Shown here: in pieces, positions 35,203 through 44,572 of the stretch
Layout: the number at the start of each line of letters is the position of its first letter
Numbering within the stretch: position 1 is the stretch's first letter
NCBI GenBank assembly: GCA_007694185.1
Contig: RECD01000140.1
Location: forward strand, 1-64,000
DNA length: 64,000 bases
Reading direction: 5' to 3'
Source: Planctomycetaceae bacterium
Lineage (GTDB): Bacteria > Planctomycetota > Planctomycetia > Pirellulales > Pirellulaceae
Translations under genes and position numbers: made by a program
The notes under the pieces: model-generated
What the model saw: the letters and a program-made list of their open reading frames with translations, nothing else
Told to the model about the DNA's origin: nothing
Databases searched by the model: none

Positions 35203-37032
35203 ATGGCGGTGGGGGCATCCAAGCAAATACTTTGTGTCGGAACGGGGCTGACTACCCCGTTCGGTGACGCCGATCATCCGTTTCCGGCAGGGTTAGCCGA
35301 AGAGCATTCGTTGCTATTTGTGCCCTCGGTTTCGGAAGCGATCCACCTGCTCACGCAGCGGCCATTCAGCGGGTTGTGGATCTCTGAGCAGAGTCTTCCC
35401 GAAGTTGGACAATTGGGCGGTTTGCTGTTGAGCAGCACGATGCTGAGCGAGATGCCGCAGGGGGTTGCCCTGCTGGATGAGCACCATCGGGTGTTGTGGG
35501 CGAATCGCCGGTTGCAGTTGTGGGCGGAAGGGAATGAGGTGCCGGCTGGGGCGACGCTTTACGAGATGCTCGGGAATCCCGAGATCATGGGGCCGGACTT
35601 CTGCCCGTTCCACACCGCCATGGCGACCGGTAATGAGAGTACCAGCACCCTTCAAGATTGCCACAACCGCTATTTCCAGATTCACGTGGCCTCCGTTGCT
35701 ACGGGAGGAATCCCCAACGTCGTCCGGGCGAGTAGCACAGGGACGATCGACGACGCGGTCGCTTCGACAGCGGTGGCCGCCGACGAGGCGAACTTCGTCC
35801 CGCGACATCTGATCGTGACGATCGGCGACATCACCGAGGAAATCCTGCAGCAGCAGAAGTTGGAGGCCATCCACAAGGCAGGACGCGAGTTGGCCGACCT
35901 CCGCCCGACGGAGATCTTCATGATGGAGGTCGACGAGCGGATCGAGTTGCTGAAGGAAAATATCCGTCATTACCTCCGCGACCTGTTGAACTTCGAGCTG
36001 ATCGAAATTCGTTTGCTCGAGCAGGCTACCGGCAATTTGGTCCCGTTGCTCAGCGTCGGTATCGATCAGCACGCGGCCGACCGGAAGTTGTATGCCCAGC
36101 CACGCGGAAATGGGATTACCGGTTACGTCGCCGCCAGCGGCATGAGCTACATCTGTCAGGACGTGGTCAACGACCCGCTCTTCATTCCCGGTGTCGCCGA
36201 CTCGAAGAGTTCGCTCACCGTGCCGTTGATCCTGCACGATCAGATCCTCGGTACGATCAACGTCGAGAGCTTCGAGGCGGAGGCGTTCAGCGACAGCGAC
36301 TTGCAGTTTTTGGAAATCTTTGCCCGTGACGTCGCGTTCGCCTTGAACACCCTCGAATTGCTGGTTGCCCAGAAGGCGAACACCGCCCAGCAGAGTTGCG
36401 ACGCGATCCACAGCGCCGTAGCCCTACCCGTCGACGAGATTCTGAACGACGCGGTCAACGTGATGGAGGGCTACATCGGGCACCAAGGGGAGATCGTCGA
36501 TCGGTTGCGGCGGATCCTGCAGAACGCCCGAGACATCAAGCAGACGATCCAACAGATCGGTCAGCGGATGACGCCGCTGGAAGCCGTCCCCGTCGGGATG
36601 AAGTCCGAGCAGCACGCTCTGCTGGCCGGCAAACGGATTTTGGTCGTGGATGAAGACAGTTCGGTGCGGGACGACGCCCACCGGCTGCTCGAACGCTACG
36701 GCTGCATCGTCGAAACGGCGCATGAAGGCAAGGAGGCCGTGATGATGGTCCGCGGCAGTGGCGGGGAAGGAAGTTACGATGTGATCATCAGCGACATCCG
36801 GTTGCCCGATTTCAGCGGCTACCAGTTGATGTGCCGACTCGGGGAAATCATGTCCCGCGTCCCGATGGTCCTGATGACTGGCTTCGGATACGACCCCGGC
36901 CACTCGATCGTCAAGGCACGCCAGGCCGGGTTGCACCCCAAGGCGGTCCTCTTCAAACCCTTCCGGCTCGATCAGTTGGTCGAAGTGGTCGAAACGATCT
37001 TGGAAGTCAATCGCAAGGAAGCCGCCGTCTGA
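35203..37032 (+). CDS. PAS-GAF-receiver signalling protein without a kinase domain
   Basis: A 609-residue cytoplasmic protein. Residues of about 65-215 form a PAS-like domain (MPQGVALLDEHHRVLWANRR, HLIVTIGDITEE), residues of about 230-390 a GAF domain (LLNFELIEIRLLEQATGNLV, GITGYVAASGMSYICQDVVN, SSLTVPLILHDQILGTINVE), then a helical linker of about 75 residues, and residues of about 480-605 a response-regulator receiver (KRILVVDEDSSVRDDAHRLL, phosphoacceptor Asp in YDVIISDIRLPDFSGYQ, conserved MTGFGY and KPF). No HisKA or HATPase and no output domain is present. The helical linker starting at ALPVDEILNDAVNVMEGYIG looks like a dimerisation helix and may be a degenerate HisKA. The ATG at 35203 has GGGAGAGG directly upstream. 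It probably acts with an unlinked kinase. Confidence 0.85.
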   Translation: MAVGASKQILCVGTGLTTPFGDADHPFPAGLAEEHSLLFVPSVSEAIHLLTQRPFSGLWISEQSLPEVGQLGGLLLSSTMLSEMPQGVALLDEHHRVLWANRRLQLWAEGNEVPAGATLYEMLGNPEIMGPDFCPFHTAMATGNESTSTLQDCHNRYFQIHVASVATGGIPNVVRASSTGTIDDAVASTAVAADEANFVPRHLIVTIGDITEEILQQQKLEAIHKAGRELADLRPTEIFMMEVDERIELLKENIRHYLRDLLNFELIEIRLLEQATGNLVPLLSVGIDQHAADRKLYAQPRGNGITGYVAASGMSYICQDVVNDPLFIPGVADSKSSLTVPLILHDQILGTINVESFEAEAFSDSDLQFLEIFARDVAFALNTLELLVAQKANTAQQSCDAIHSAVALPVDEILNDAVNVMEGYIGHQGEIVDRLRRILQNARDIKQTIQQIGQRMTPLEAVPVGMKSEQHALLAGKRILVVDEDSSVRDDAHRLLERYGCIVETAHEGKEAVMMVRGSGGEGSYDVIISDIRLPDFSGYQLMCRLGEIMSRVPMVLMTGFGYDPGHSIVKARQAGLHPKAVLFKPFRLDQLVEVVETILEVNRKEAAV

Positions 37033-37155
37033 TCCGCGGTTCTTGGGGCGACCGCACGCGACGCAAGTTTGCTTCGCCTGGCTTGCCTGTTTGCCGCTCC
37101 GCCGGCCAGCGTTTCCTGCGGTGACCCGGCCCGCGTCGCACTGCGGGTGCGAATT

Positions 37156-38562
37156 TCAGTAGCCGAGCATCAGCCCGCCCCAGACGGAAGCCAAGATCGG
37201 CACCAGGATGCCGATCCACAAGCCACCCTCGATCAGGTCCCACGACCGCAACTGGCCGGTCCCATAAGCGATCGCGTTGGGGGGAGTCGAGATCGGCAAG
37301 CACATCGCGGCCGAAGCGCTCAACGCCATCGGGATCACGGTCGCCGCCTCGTTGCCGGCCCCCATCGCGATCCCGATCGGGACCAGAATGTTCGCCGCCG
37401 CCGTGTTGCTCATCACGTTCGACACCGCCATCGTCACGAAGGCGAGCGACGAGACGACTACCCATTGCGGGACTTGGTCGAGCGGCAGGAGGCCGACCAT
37501 CCAAATGGCGACACCGGTTTGGGTCACCGCCAAACCCAACGACAATCCGCCGGCGATCAGCAGCAACACGTCCCAACGGATCGCACAAATGTCATCGTCG
37601 CTGAGAATCCCGGCTGAGCAGAACGCGCAGATCGGCAAGAACGCCACAACGGGGGCCGGGACCCCATGCAGCGATTGCGTTAACCACAAGCCGATCGTGA
37701 TCAGAAAAACGGCGATCACGCCCTTCCGAGAATTGGCCATGCCGTCCGAGCCATCGACCGGGGAAACGAACCCCGACAGGTCGATGTGACTGACCGACGC
37801 GGGATACCGGTACAACAGGTAGAGGTAGATCAGCACGATGGAGGCCACCGCCGGTGGGACCGCCGCAAGCATCCAGCCGAAGAAGTCAACCGGCCGGATC
37901 GCTTGCAACGCCCCGGCCGCGATCGCGTTGGGGGGACTGCCGATGACTGTGCCCATCCCGCCGACGTTGGCCGCGAAGGCGATGCCGAGCAGCAGGCCGC
38001 GACGGAAGCGATCAGCCTGTGGCAAGACCCCGAGGATCGGCATCATCACGGCGATCATCATCGTTGCCGCCGCGGTGTTCGAGATGAACATCGACGAGAA
38101 GAAGGTGACCGTCATCCCCCCCGCCAACAAGCCTTTGGGATGGTTGCCAAATCTGCGGAGTACCTCGCGGGCCATCACTCGACTGAGGCCCGTCTTGTCT
38201 GCCGCAGCCGCCAAGACGAACCCGCCAAAAAAGAGCCAGATCAACGGGCTGCCGAGCGTGGCCGCGTAGATTTCCCATTCGCCTGGTCCCTCTCCCAAGA
38301 TGCTGCTCGGTTGGCCGAGGATCAGAATCAGCAACCCGATCACGAGCAGCGCGACCGCGAAGGCCGGGATCGCTTCGGTGGCCCACATCGCCGCCGCCAA
38401 AGCGACCACGAATAAGGTCCAGCGAGCTGGGCTCTCCAGTTCCGAACGGCCCGAGAACCACAGGACCCCGCAGGCGAATGCGAGGCAACCGATGACCTTG
38501 GCGGTTCGACCGCCGGCCAGAGTTTTCGCCCGATCTACGATTCCCGGGACTGTTTCGTCCAC
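37156..38562 (-). CDS. DASS/SLC13-family sodium:anion symporter
   Basis: A 468-residue membrane protein with about 11-12 helices. Both halves carry the SNT sodium-site motif, ISNTAAATMMIAVMMPI and VMSNTAAANILVPIGIA, followed by the Pro-containing loops GSPPNAIAAG and STPPNAIAYGTG. These define the divalent anion:sodium symporter family (dicarboxylates, sulfate). The substrate is not fixed by sequence. The start is GTG at 38562. It is divergent from the SulP-carbonic anhydrase fusion across a 494-base gap, and convergent with the PAS/GAF/receiver gene. Confidence 0.9.
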   Translation of the reverse strand: MDETVPGIVDRAKTLAGGRTAKVIGCLAFACGVLWFSGRSELESPARWTLFVVALAAAMWATEAIPAFAVALLVIGLLILILGQPSSILGEGPGEWEIYAATLGSPLIWLFFGGFVLAAAADKTGLSRVMAREVLRRFGNHPKGLLAGGMTVTFFSSMFISNTAAATMMIAVMMPILGVLPQADRFRRGLLLGIAFAANVGGMGTVIGSPPNAIAAGALQAIRPVDFFGWMLAAVPPAVASIVLIYLYLLYRYPASVSHIDLSGFVSPVDGSDGMANSRKGVIAVFLITIGLWLTQSLHGVPAPVVAFLPICAFCSAGILSDDDICAIRWDVLLLIAGGLSLGLAVTQTGVAIWMVGLLPLDQVPQWVVVSSLAFVTMAVSNVMSNTAAANILVPIGIAMGAGNEAATVIPMALSASAAMCLPISTPPNAIAYGTGQLRSWDLIEGGLWIGILVPILASVWGGLMLGY

Positions 38563-39056
38563 TCCCTACCCCACTCGGTGCATCGACAGAACCCGTCGTA
38601 CGAACGGGGGCAGCCCCCCCGGCCCGACGTCAGCCGGCCGAGTTGGGCCCCCAAAACGAATTGGTTGTTATCGGACTTGGCAGCCCCGCGACAACCGGTT
38701 CACTCCGTCGGAGGCTTGTAAAGGGAGTGAGTCTTCCGTTGTTGGCTGATTGGGGGCTGCATGGCAGCGCCGTGTCTCGAGAGGGTGGCTGCGTTGAACC
38801 CCACTCGGACCGATTCTTGATGCGAATTGCCGGTCAGCCTCTGTCCGTCGTTCGGACGCACTTGCCACCCCGCCAGCCCGGGTAGTCGCCGGCCATGCCG
38901 ATGACTAATCTTTAACTCTGGCCAGGACGGGGTCGCGTCGAGGGAGTCTCCGCGAGCCGTAGCCGCCCGTGATTCGGCTGACGGGATCGCGACTGTCGTC
39001 TCCTAGCCCTTTTTCCTGCAGGTCGACTGCGCCCCCTTTTCTCTGAGTGGACTTCG
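38563..39056. other. divergent intergenic region between the DASS and SulP genes
   Basis: About 490 bases, unusually long for this window. It contains only weak shadow ORFs (for example an 80-residue plus-strand frame at 38643). It must hold the promoters of both transporter genes; I cannot pick either with confidence. An A/T-richer patch (GACTAATCTTTAACTCTGG) sits about 150 bases before the SulP ATG. Confidence 0.4.
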
Positions 39057-41339
39057 ATGCCAACAACCGTTGCAGAGGAAAGTCTCCTTTCTCCCCGAGT
39101 CTGGTTCAAGGACTTGGTGGCGGGCGTGGTCGTCTTTTTGGTCGCCCTGCCGCTCTGTTTGGGGATCGCGTTGGCCTCTGGGGCACCCTTGTTTTCGGGT
39201 GTCCTGGCCGGGATCGTCGGTGGGCTGGTGGTGGGGGCGCTAAGCGGCTCGCACACGAGCGTTTCCGGTCCGGCGGCCGGGTTGACGGCGATCGTGGCGA
39301 TGCAGATCGCGGAGCTCGGTTCTTTTCAAGCCTTTTTGTTGGCGGTCGTCATCGGCGGCGTGATCCAAATCGGTTTGGGCCTCGCCAAAGCCGGCTTCAT
39401 CGCGGCGTTCTTTCCCTCCAGCGTGATCAAGGGACTGCTGACGGCCATCGGGTTGATCCTGATCATCAAGCAGACGCCGTACGTTTTGGGATTGGTCAAG
39501 GTTCAGGACCCCGACATCGCCCTTCAGCAGATGACCCCTTCGCACCCGAGCATCATCACCGAGATCGGCTCGATGTTCGCAGGCGAATTGAGCGGCGGGG
39601 CGCTGGCGATCGGGATGGGCTCGATGGCGTTGTTGATCTTGTGGGACAAAGTGTCCTGGCTCAAGAAATCGCTCATTCCCGCGCCGCTGGTCGTCGTCGC
39701 CCTCGGGATCCTCGCCAAGCTTGGCCTGCGGCAGATGGGTGACGAATGGCGGCTCGGCGACGCCCGCTTGGTGCGGGTGCCGGTCGCCGAGGATGCCGCT
39801 GACGTGGTCGGGTTCTTGATGTTTCCCGATTTTTCTCAACTCGACAATCCCGCGGTGTACATCGCGGGGCTGACGATCGCGATCGTCGCGTCGCTGGAGA
39901 CTTTGCTGAACCTCGAAGCGATCGACAACCTCGACCCCAAACGCCGCGTTTCACCGGCCAGTCGCGAGCTGTTGGCTCAGGGCGTTGGGAACGTGACTTC
40001 CGGACTGATCGGCGGCCTGCCGATTACCAGCGTGATCGTCCGCGGTACCGTCAACATCGGCGCGGGCGCCAAGACCAAATTGTCAGCGATCTTTCACGGC
40101 GGGTATCTGTTGGCCGCGGTCGTTTTTCTGCCCGAATTGCTCAATCTGATTCCCCTTTCCAGTTTGGCCGCGATCCTCTTGATGACCGGTTTCAAACTGG
40201 CCAGCCCCAAGTTGGTCAAGCAGTTGTGGGGGGAAGGGCGCTACCAATTCTTGCCGTATCTGTTCACCGTGCTCGCGATCGTTGCGACCGACCTGTTGAT
40301 CGGCATCATGATCGGGTTGGTGGTGGCTTTGGCGTTCATCCTGTACAGCAACTACCAGCGTCCGCTGCAGATGGTGATCGAGAAGCACCTGGGGGGCGAA
40401 CTCCATCACTTGCAACTCGCCAACCAAGTCAGCTTCCTGAATCGGGCGGCGCTTGACAAAACGCTCAACAGCATCCCTTCAGGCGCTCATGCTCTGATCG
40501 ACGCCCGGAGCACCGCCTACATCGATCCGGATATCCTGTCGCTGATCAAGGATTACAAGAACAAGACGGCACCGGCACGCGGCGTCGAGGTCAGTTTGCG
40601 TGGGTTTCGGCCGGTCTACGAGATGAAGGACGAGATCCAGTTCGTCGATCTGTCGACCCGTGAATTGCAGCAATCGCTGACCCCGGCCAAGGTGCTCCGC
40701 GTCCTGCGTGAGGGGAATGACCGCTTCCGTAACCAGCACCCGCTTCCCCGAGATCTGGCGCGTCAGGTGAACGCGACCGCCCAGGGGCAGTATCCGATCG
40801 CGTTGGTATTGAGCTGCATGGACTCGCGGACTCCGACCGAACTCATCTTCGACCTCGGCCTGGGGGATGTCTTGAATGTCTGCTTGGCAGGCAATGTGAT
40901 GGTCGGACCACGGGTGCTGGCGAGTGTCGAGTATGGCTGTGTCACGGCGGGTGCCAAGTTGGTCGTCGTGATGGCCCACACCGGTTCCACGGTGATGCGG
41001 GCGGTCGTCGAGCAGGCTTGTGCTCCCGAGCCCGGCGGGCCTTATCCGCATGGCGAGCACTTCGGGTATCTGGTCGATACCGTCGGCGAGTCGATCGACG
41101 AACAGGACCGACGCCGATTCGCAACACTCAGCGAGTCGGAACGGGAGGCGTTCTACGACGAGGTCGCCCGCCGCCATATCTTGCATTCGATCGACGTCAT
41201 CCGCAGTCGCAGTCGGACGGTGACGGATTTGCTCGAGCAACACAAGATCGGCATGATCGCGGCGGTCTACGACATTCGTAGTGGCCGCATCGAGTTCATC
41301 AACGACTCGGCGATCGGTTTCGATCCCAACGCGGACTGA
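39057..41339 (+). CDS. SulP anion transporter fused to STAS-like and beta-carbonic anhydrase domains
   Basis: A 760-residue fusion. Residues of about 10-430 are a SulP-family permease (WFKDLVAGVVVFLVALPLCL, GALSGSHTSVSGPAAGLTAI, FFPSSVIKGLLTAIGLILI, LPITSVIVRGTVNIGAGAKT). Residues of about 445-515 look like a STAS-type domain (LQLANQVSFLNRAALDKTLN). Residues of about 530-755 are beta-carbonic anhydrase (NDRFRNQHPL, LSCMDSRTPTELIFDLGLGD, NVMVGPRVLASVEYG). The C587xD589xR591 zinc/proton pair is intact, but the usual HxxC is H641-T-G-S644, so the second cysteine ligand is replaced by serine. Such fusions are thought to couple bicarbonate transport to CO2 hydration; the changed ligand makes activity uncertain. 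ATG at 39057 is the only reasonable start. Confidence 0.93.
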   Translation: MPTTVAEESLLSPRVWFKDLVAGVVVFLVALPLCLGIALASGAPLFSGVLAGIVGGLVVGALSGSHTSVSGPAAGLTAIVAMQIAELGSFQAFLLAVVIGGVIQIGLGLAKAGFIAAFFPSSVIKGLLTAIGLILIIKQTPYVLGLVKVQDPDIALQQMTPSHPSIITEIGSMFAGELSGGALAIGMGSMALLILWDKVSWLKKSLIPAPLVVVALGILAKLGLRQMGDEWRLGDARLVRVPVAEDAADVVGFLMFPDFSQLDNPAVYIAGLTIAIVASLETLLNLEAIDNLDPKRRVSPASRELLAQGVGNVTSGLIGGLPITSVIVRGTVNIGAGAKTKLSAIFHGGYLLAAVVFLPELLNLIPLSSLAAILLMTGFKLASPKLVKQLWGEGRYQFLPYLFTVLAIVATDLLIGIMIGLVVALAFILYSNYQRPLQMVIEKHLGGELHHLQLANQVSFLNRAALDKTLNSIPSGAHALIDARSTAYIDPDILSLIKDYKNKTAPARGVEVSLRGFRPVYEMKDEIQFVDLSTRELQQSLTPAKVLRVLREGNDRFRNQHPLPRDLARQVNATAQGQYPIALVLSCMDSRTPTELIFDLGLGDVLNVCLAGNVMVGPRVLASVEYGCVTAGAKLVVVMAHTGSTVMRAVVEQACAPEPGGPYPHGEHFGYLVDTVGESIDEQDRRRFATLSESEREAFYDEVARRHILHSIDVIRSRSRTVTDLLEQHKIGMIAAVYDIRSGRIEFINDSAIGFDPNAD

Positions 41340-41359
41340 GGTCTCGGAAGGGTGCGGGA

Positions 41360-43399
41360 TCAGCTCAGCAGTTTGGCCCCGACCGCCTGCTCGCAACTCG
41401 CCAAGATCGCCGCGACTGTCGCGTCGGCTTCGGCCCCGGTCAATGTCGCGTCGCGCTTTTGGAGTGACAGCGCCAGCAGAATTCGTTTGCGGTCCGGCCC
41501 GTCCTTGGCCGGGTCCCGATAGGTCTCACGATAAGTCACCGCGGCCAATTCCGGTCCGGCCGCCGCGCGGACCGCAGCTTCCAGATCCGCCCAGCGGATC
41601 GATTCGGCTAGGATCAGATTCAGGTCCCGCTGGATGGACGGGAACGGGCTGATTGCCTGTTGAGCCGGGACCAGCACGGCGTGTTTTAGGAGTCCGACGA
41701 GCGAAAGTTCCGCGGCGGTCGTCTCCCCAGGTAACTTGAGCGTCTTCGCCAGCCGGGGAGAAATCACCCCAAGGTAGCCGAGCGGCTCGTCGCCACCGTG
41801 GATCTCGACCAGCCGACCCGGATCAAAACCGCTCCACCTTTCGGCCTTCGGTTCGGAGGGGACGAGGTAGCGGAGCGGCCAGGGAAGTCCCAGCCGAATA
41901 CCGATTTCGTCGACCACCCCTTTCAGGACAAAGAAGTCGAGTCCTCCGATCATGCCGAGGGTGTACTGCTCGGCCGGCAGGTCGTCCGCCTGCTCGCCGG
42001 GCAAATAGATGTGGGCGATTTCGAACAGGTCCGCGGGCGTACCTGATGAGGTCCAGTTGAACGCCCGGCTTTGCAATAGGCTGGCCAACAGCGAACGCCG
42101 CAACCGTTTGGCGCCCTCGAGCATCGCGACCTGCGTCGAGAGCGCCGGGAGTTCCGTCCAGGGACTGAGCATCGCGTCGACCTTCTCGGTGACGACGCTA
42201 GGCGTCATCGCCTCGCTGATCCCTGCCCCGACCAACACGCCACGGACTTTCTCGATCGCCACGTCAAACGGTCGCTTGGAACTGGGGGTGACCACGATCG
42301 GGTGATCTTCGGGAATGCGGTCGTACCCGTGGACCCTCGCGACCTCTTCGATCAGGTCGACCTCACGGCTCAAGTCATGCCGCCAACTCGGCGGTTGCCA
42401 CTCGACCTGGCCGGAGGACTCGCCGACCGCTTCGCACCCCAAGGCAGTCAAGATTCTCAACACGACGTCCCGGTCGATCTCGATGCCCAGCAGGCGATTC
42501 AGCTTGGCGAACCGGAGTGAGATCGTTGGCGGCAAGGGGATCTCGGGCGCGGTGTCGACCGAGCCACCGATCAACTCGCCGCCGGCAATCCCGAGGATCA
42601 GTTCGCAGACCCGACGACTCGCCCAGTCCAATTGGTGCGGATCGGTTCGCCGCTCGAAACGGAACGAAGAGGGGCTGAATAACTTCAGCTTGCGAGCGGT
42701 ACGGCGGATCGACAGCGGCGTGAACAACGCCGCTTCGATCAGCAGGTTTTCCGTCGCTTCGTCGACCTCGCTCTGTTCGCCTCCCATCACGCCAGCGACC
42801 GCGACCGCGCGGGATGCGTCGGCGATCACACACATCGAAGGGTCAAGCGAGTAGCTGCGATGGTCGATCGCGGTGATCGTTTCGCCAGCCACGGCCGGTC
42901 GGACGACAATTCGGTTTTCTGCCAATCGGTCGAAATCGAAAGCGTGCAGCGGTTGGCCGCATTCGAACATCACGTAGTTGGTCGCGTCGACCACGTTGTT
43001 GACCGATCCGATTCCGATCCGCTGGAGCGATTCGGCCAACCAGGCGGGACTGGGGCCGATCCGCACGCCACGAATCAATCTGGCGGTGTATCGCGGGCAG
43101 GCTTCCGGGAACTCGTTGAGCACCGAGGTCATCAGTCCCGCGTCGCTACTGGGCGTTGTCGGCTCGACGATCGGCTTTCGCAGCGGCAGGTCGAACAATA
43201 CCGAAATCTCGCGGGCAACCCCGAGGTGGCCCAAGCAATCGCCACGATTGCTCGTGATTTCGAGGTCGATCAGGTAATCGTCATCAACCCGCGTGGTCGA
43301 CTCGTGGTTCAAACCCGCCATCGCGAGTCGGGATTCCAATTCGGCTACCGACATCGGCAGGTCGACATATCGCGACAACCATTTCCAAGAAACGAGCAT
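41360..43399 (-). CDS. pheT: phenylalanine--tRNA ligase beta subunit, lacking the OB-fold tRNA-binding domain
   Basis: Beta subunit of phenylalanyl-tRNA synthetase (alpha2beta2). It begins normally (MLVSWKWLSRYVDLP, then ESRLAMAGLNHES) but passes at residue 43 straight to DLEITSNRGDCLGHLGVARE, where typical bacterial PheT has about 110 residues of EMAP-like OB-fold first. The rest is complete: B3/B4 editing domain (VNNVVDATNYVMFECGQPLH, AGVMGGEQSEV), B5 (LRFAKLNRLLGIEIDRDVVL, EVDLIEEVARVHGYDRIPE), catalytic-like core, and C-terminal ferredoxin-fold anticodon-binding domain (FPSIQRDLNLI). The length of 679 compares with about 790. It follows pheS by 43 bases in the rpmI-rplT-pheS-pheT operon. 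Confidence 0.95.
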   Translation of the reverse strand: MLVSWKWLSRYVDLPMSVAELESRLAMAGLNHESTTRVDDDYLIDLEITSNRGDCLGHLGVAREISVLFDLPLRKPIVEPTTPSSDAGLMTSVLNEFPEACPRYTARLIRGVRIGPSPAWLAESLQRIGIGSVNNVVDATNYVMFECGQPLHAFDFDRLAENRIVVRPAVAGETITAIDHRSYSLDPSMCVIADASRAVAVAGVMGGEQSEVDEATENLLIEAALFTPLSIRRTARKLKLFSPSSFRFERRTDPHQLDWASRRVCELILGIAGGELIGGSVDTAPEIPLPPTISLRFAKLNRLLGIEIDRDVVLRILTALGCEAVGESSGQVEWQPPSWRHDLSREVDLIEEVARVHGYDRIPEDHPIVVTPSSKRPFDVAIEKVRGVLVGAGISEAMTPSVVTEKVDAMLSPWTELPALSTQVAMLEGAKRLRRSLLASLLQSRAFNWTSSGTPADLFEIAHIYLPGEQADDLPAEQYTLGMIGGLDFFVLKGVVDEIGIRLGLPWPLRYLVPSEPKAERWSGFDPGRLVEIHGGDEPLGYLGVISPRLAKTLKLPGETTAAELSLVGLLKHAVLVPAQQAISPFPSIQRDLNLILAESIRWADLEAAVRAAAGPELAAVTYRETYRDPAKDGPDRKRILLALSLQKRDATLTGAEADATVAAILASCEQAVGAKLLS

Positions 43400-43442
43400 G
43401 ATCGGAGGGTCGGAAGAAGGTGAGGGTCAACGACCGGGCGGG

Positions 43443-44465
43443 TCAAAACTGTTTGAGAAACCGCAGGTCGCCACTGAACAGGTCGCGGATATCGGTGATG
43501 CCGTGACGCCGCATGCACAACCGCTCGATCCCCAGCCCGAACGCGAACCCGCTGTAGATCTCCGGATCGTAGCCAACCCCCGTCAGCACCGCGGGATCGA
43601 CCATCCCGGCCCCGCCGAATTCGATCCACTGGCCATTCCAGAAAAAATCGACCTCAACGCTCGGTTCGGTAAACGGAAAAAAGGACGGTCGGAATCGGAT
43701 CTCGACATCGCCCCCAAGGTAGTTGTTGGCGAAAATCCTTAGCACCGTTTTTAGGTTGGCCATCGTGACTTCCGTGTCGATCAGCAAACCTTCCATTTGA
43801 TGAAACATCGGGAAGTGGGTCGCGTCCGGCGCGTCCGGCCGGTAGACCCGACCGAGCGAGATCACCCGAATCGGCGGTTTGGACGACTCCATCACCCGGA
43901 TCTGGACCGTGCTCGTTTGGCTCCGAAGCAGCCGCGAACCCTCGCTAGCCGCGACCGCGCCGGCCGTGGCCAAGTAGAAATTATCGAGCGGATCGCGGGC
44001 CGGGTGATCCTCGGGAATGTTCAACGCGACGAAGTTATGCCAGGGGTCTTCCACCTCAGGCCCTTCCGCTGTGGAAAAGCCCATCCGGCCCATGATCTCC
44101 TTCAGGTGTTCGATCGTCTGGGTGACCGGATGCAGGTGCCCCAGTCTCATCGGTATCCCCGGCAGCGTCGGGTCGGGCGCGGGCCCGGAACCTGCGGTTG
44201 AGCCGCCCGCGACCAGATCCTTCGCGAGCTCCAAAGCTTGCTGGATCGATCGCTTGACCTCGTTCAACCGCTTGCCCGCGGCGGGCTTGTCGTCGCCGCC
44301 GATCCCGCCCAACAACTTCTGCACGTCCTTGAACAGCCCGCTCTTCGCCCCCAAGTAGCGGACACGAAGCGATTCCAATTGTTCCGAATCGGAGACGGTC
44401 TGAAGTGCCGCCGACGCTTCCGATTCCAGCTCGTCAAGCTTGTTGAGAAAGTCTGCCAACGACAT
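43443..44465 (-). CDS. pheS: phenylalanine--tRNA ligase alpha subunit
   Basis: Catalytic subunit that activates phenylalanine and charges tRNA(Phe). The N-terminal coiled-coil arm (LADFLNKLDELESEASAALQ, RVRYLGAKSGLFKDVQKLLG) is followed by class II motifs: GHLHPVTQTIEHLKEIMGRM, the motif 2 region (GRVYRPDAPDATHFPMFHQM) and motif 3 (GFAFGLGIERLCMRRHGI). The length of 340 residues is normal. The ATG at 44465 begins MSLADF; the track's longer version from 44489 has no support. It lies 107 bases after rplT in the same direction. Confidence 0.97.
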   Translation of the reverse strand: MSLADFLNKLDELESEASAALQTVSDSEQLESLRVRYLGAKSGLFKDVQKLLGGIGGDDKPAAGKRLNEVKRSIQQALELAKDLVAGGSTAGSGPAPDPTLPGIPMRLGHLHPVTQTIEHLKEIMGRMGFSTAEGPEVEDPWHNFVALNIPEDHPARDPLDNFYLATAGAVAASEGSRLLRSQTSTVQIRVMESSKPPIRVISLGRVYRPDAPDATHFPMFHQMEGLLIDTEVTMANLKTVLRIFANNYLGGDVEIRFRPSFFPFTEPSVEVDFFWNGQWIEFGGAGMVDPAVLTGVGYDPEIYSGFAFGLGIERLCMRRHGITDIRDLFSGDLRFLKQF

Positions 44466-44572
44466 CGGCACGAACCAATTCCGAACCAAGGGGCGGTGCG
44501 CAGGGTCGCCCCGCCAGCGGGGCGGATCCGACTCGCCGACGATCAGCCGGCGGAAAGGTGGCCGGTGACGAA

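Noticed and set aside
38643-38885. 80-residue plus-strand ORF in the DASS/SulP gap
   Set aside because: No domain, poor start context and skewed composition; treated as intergenic.
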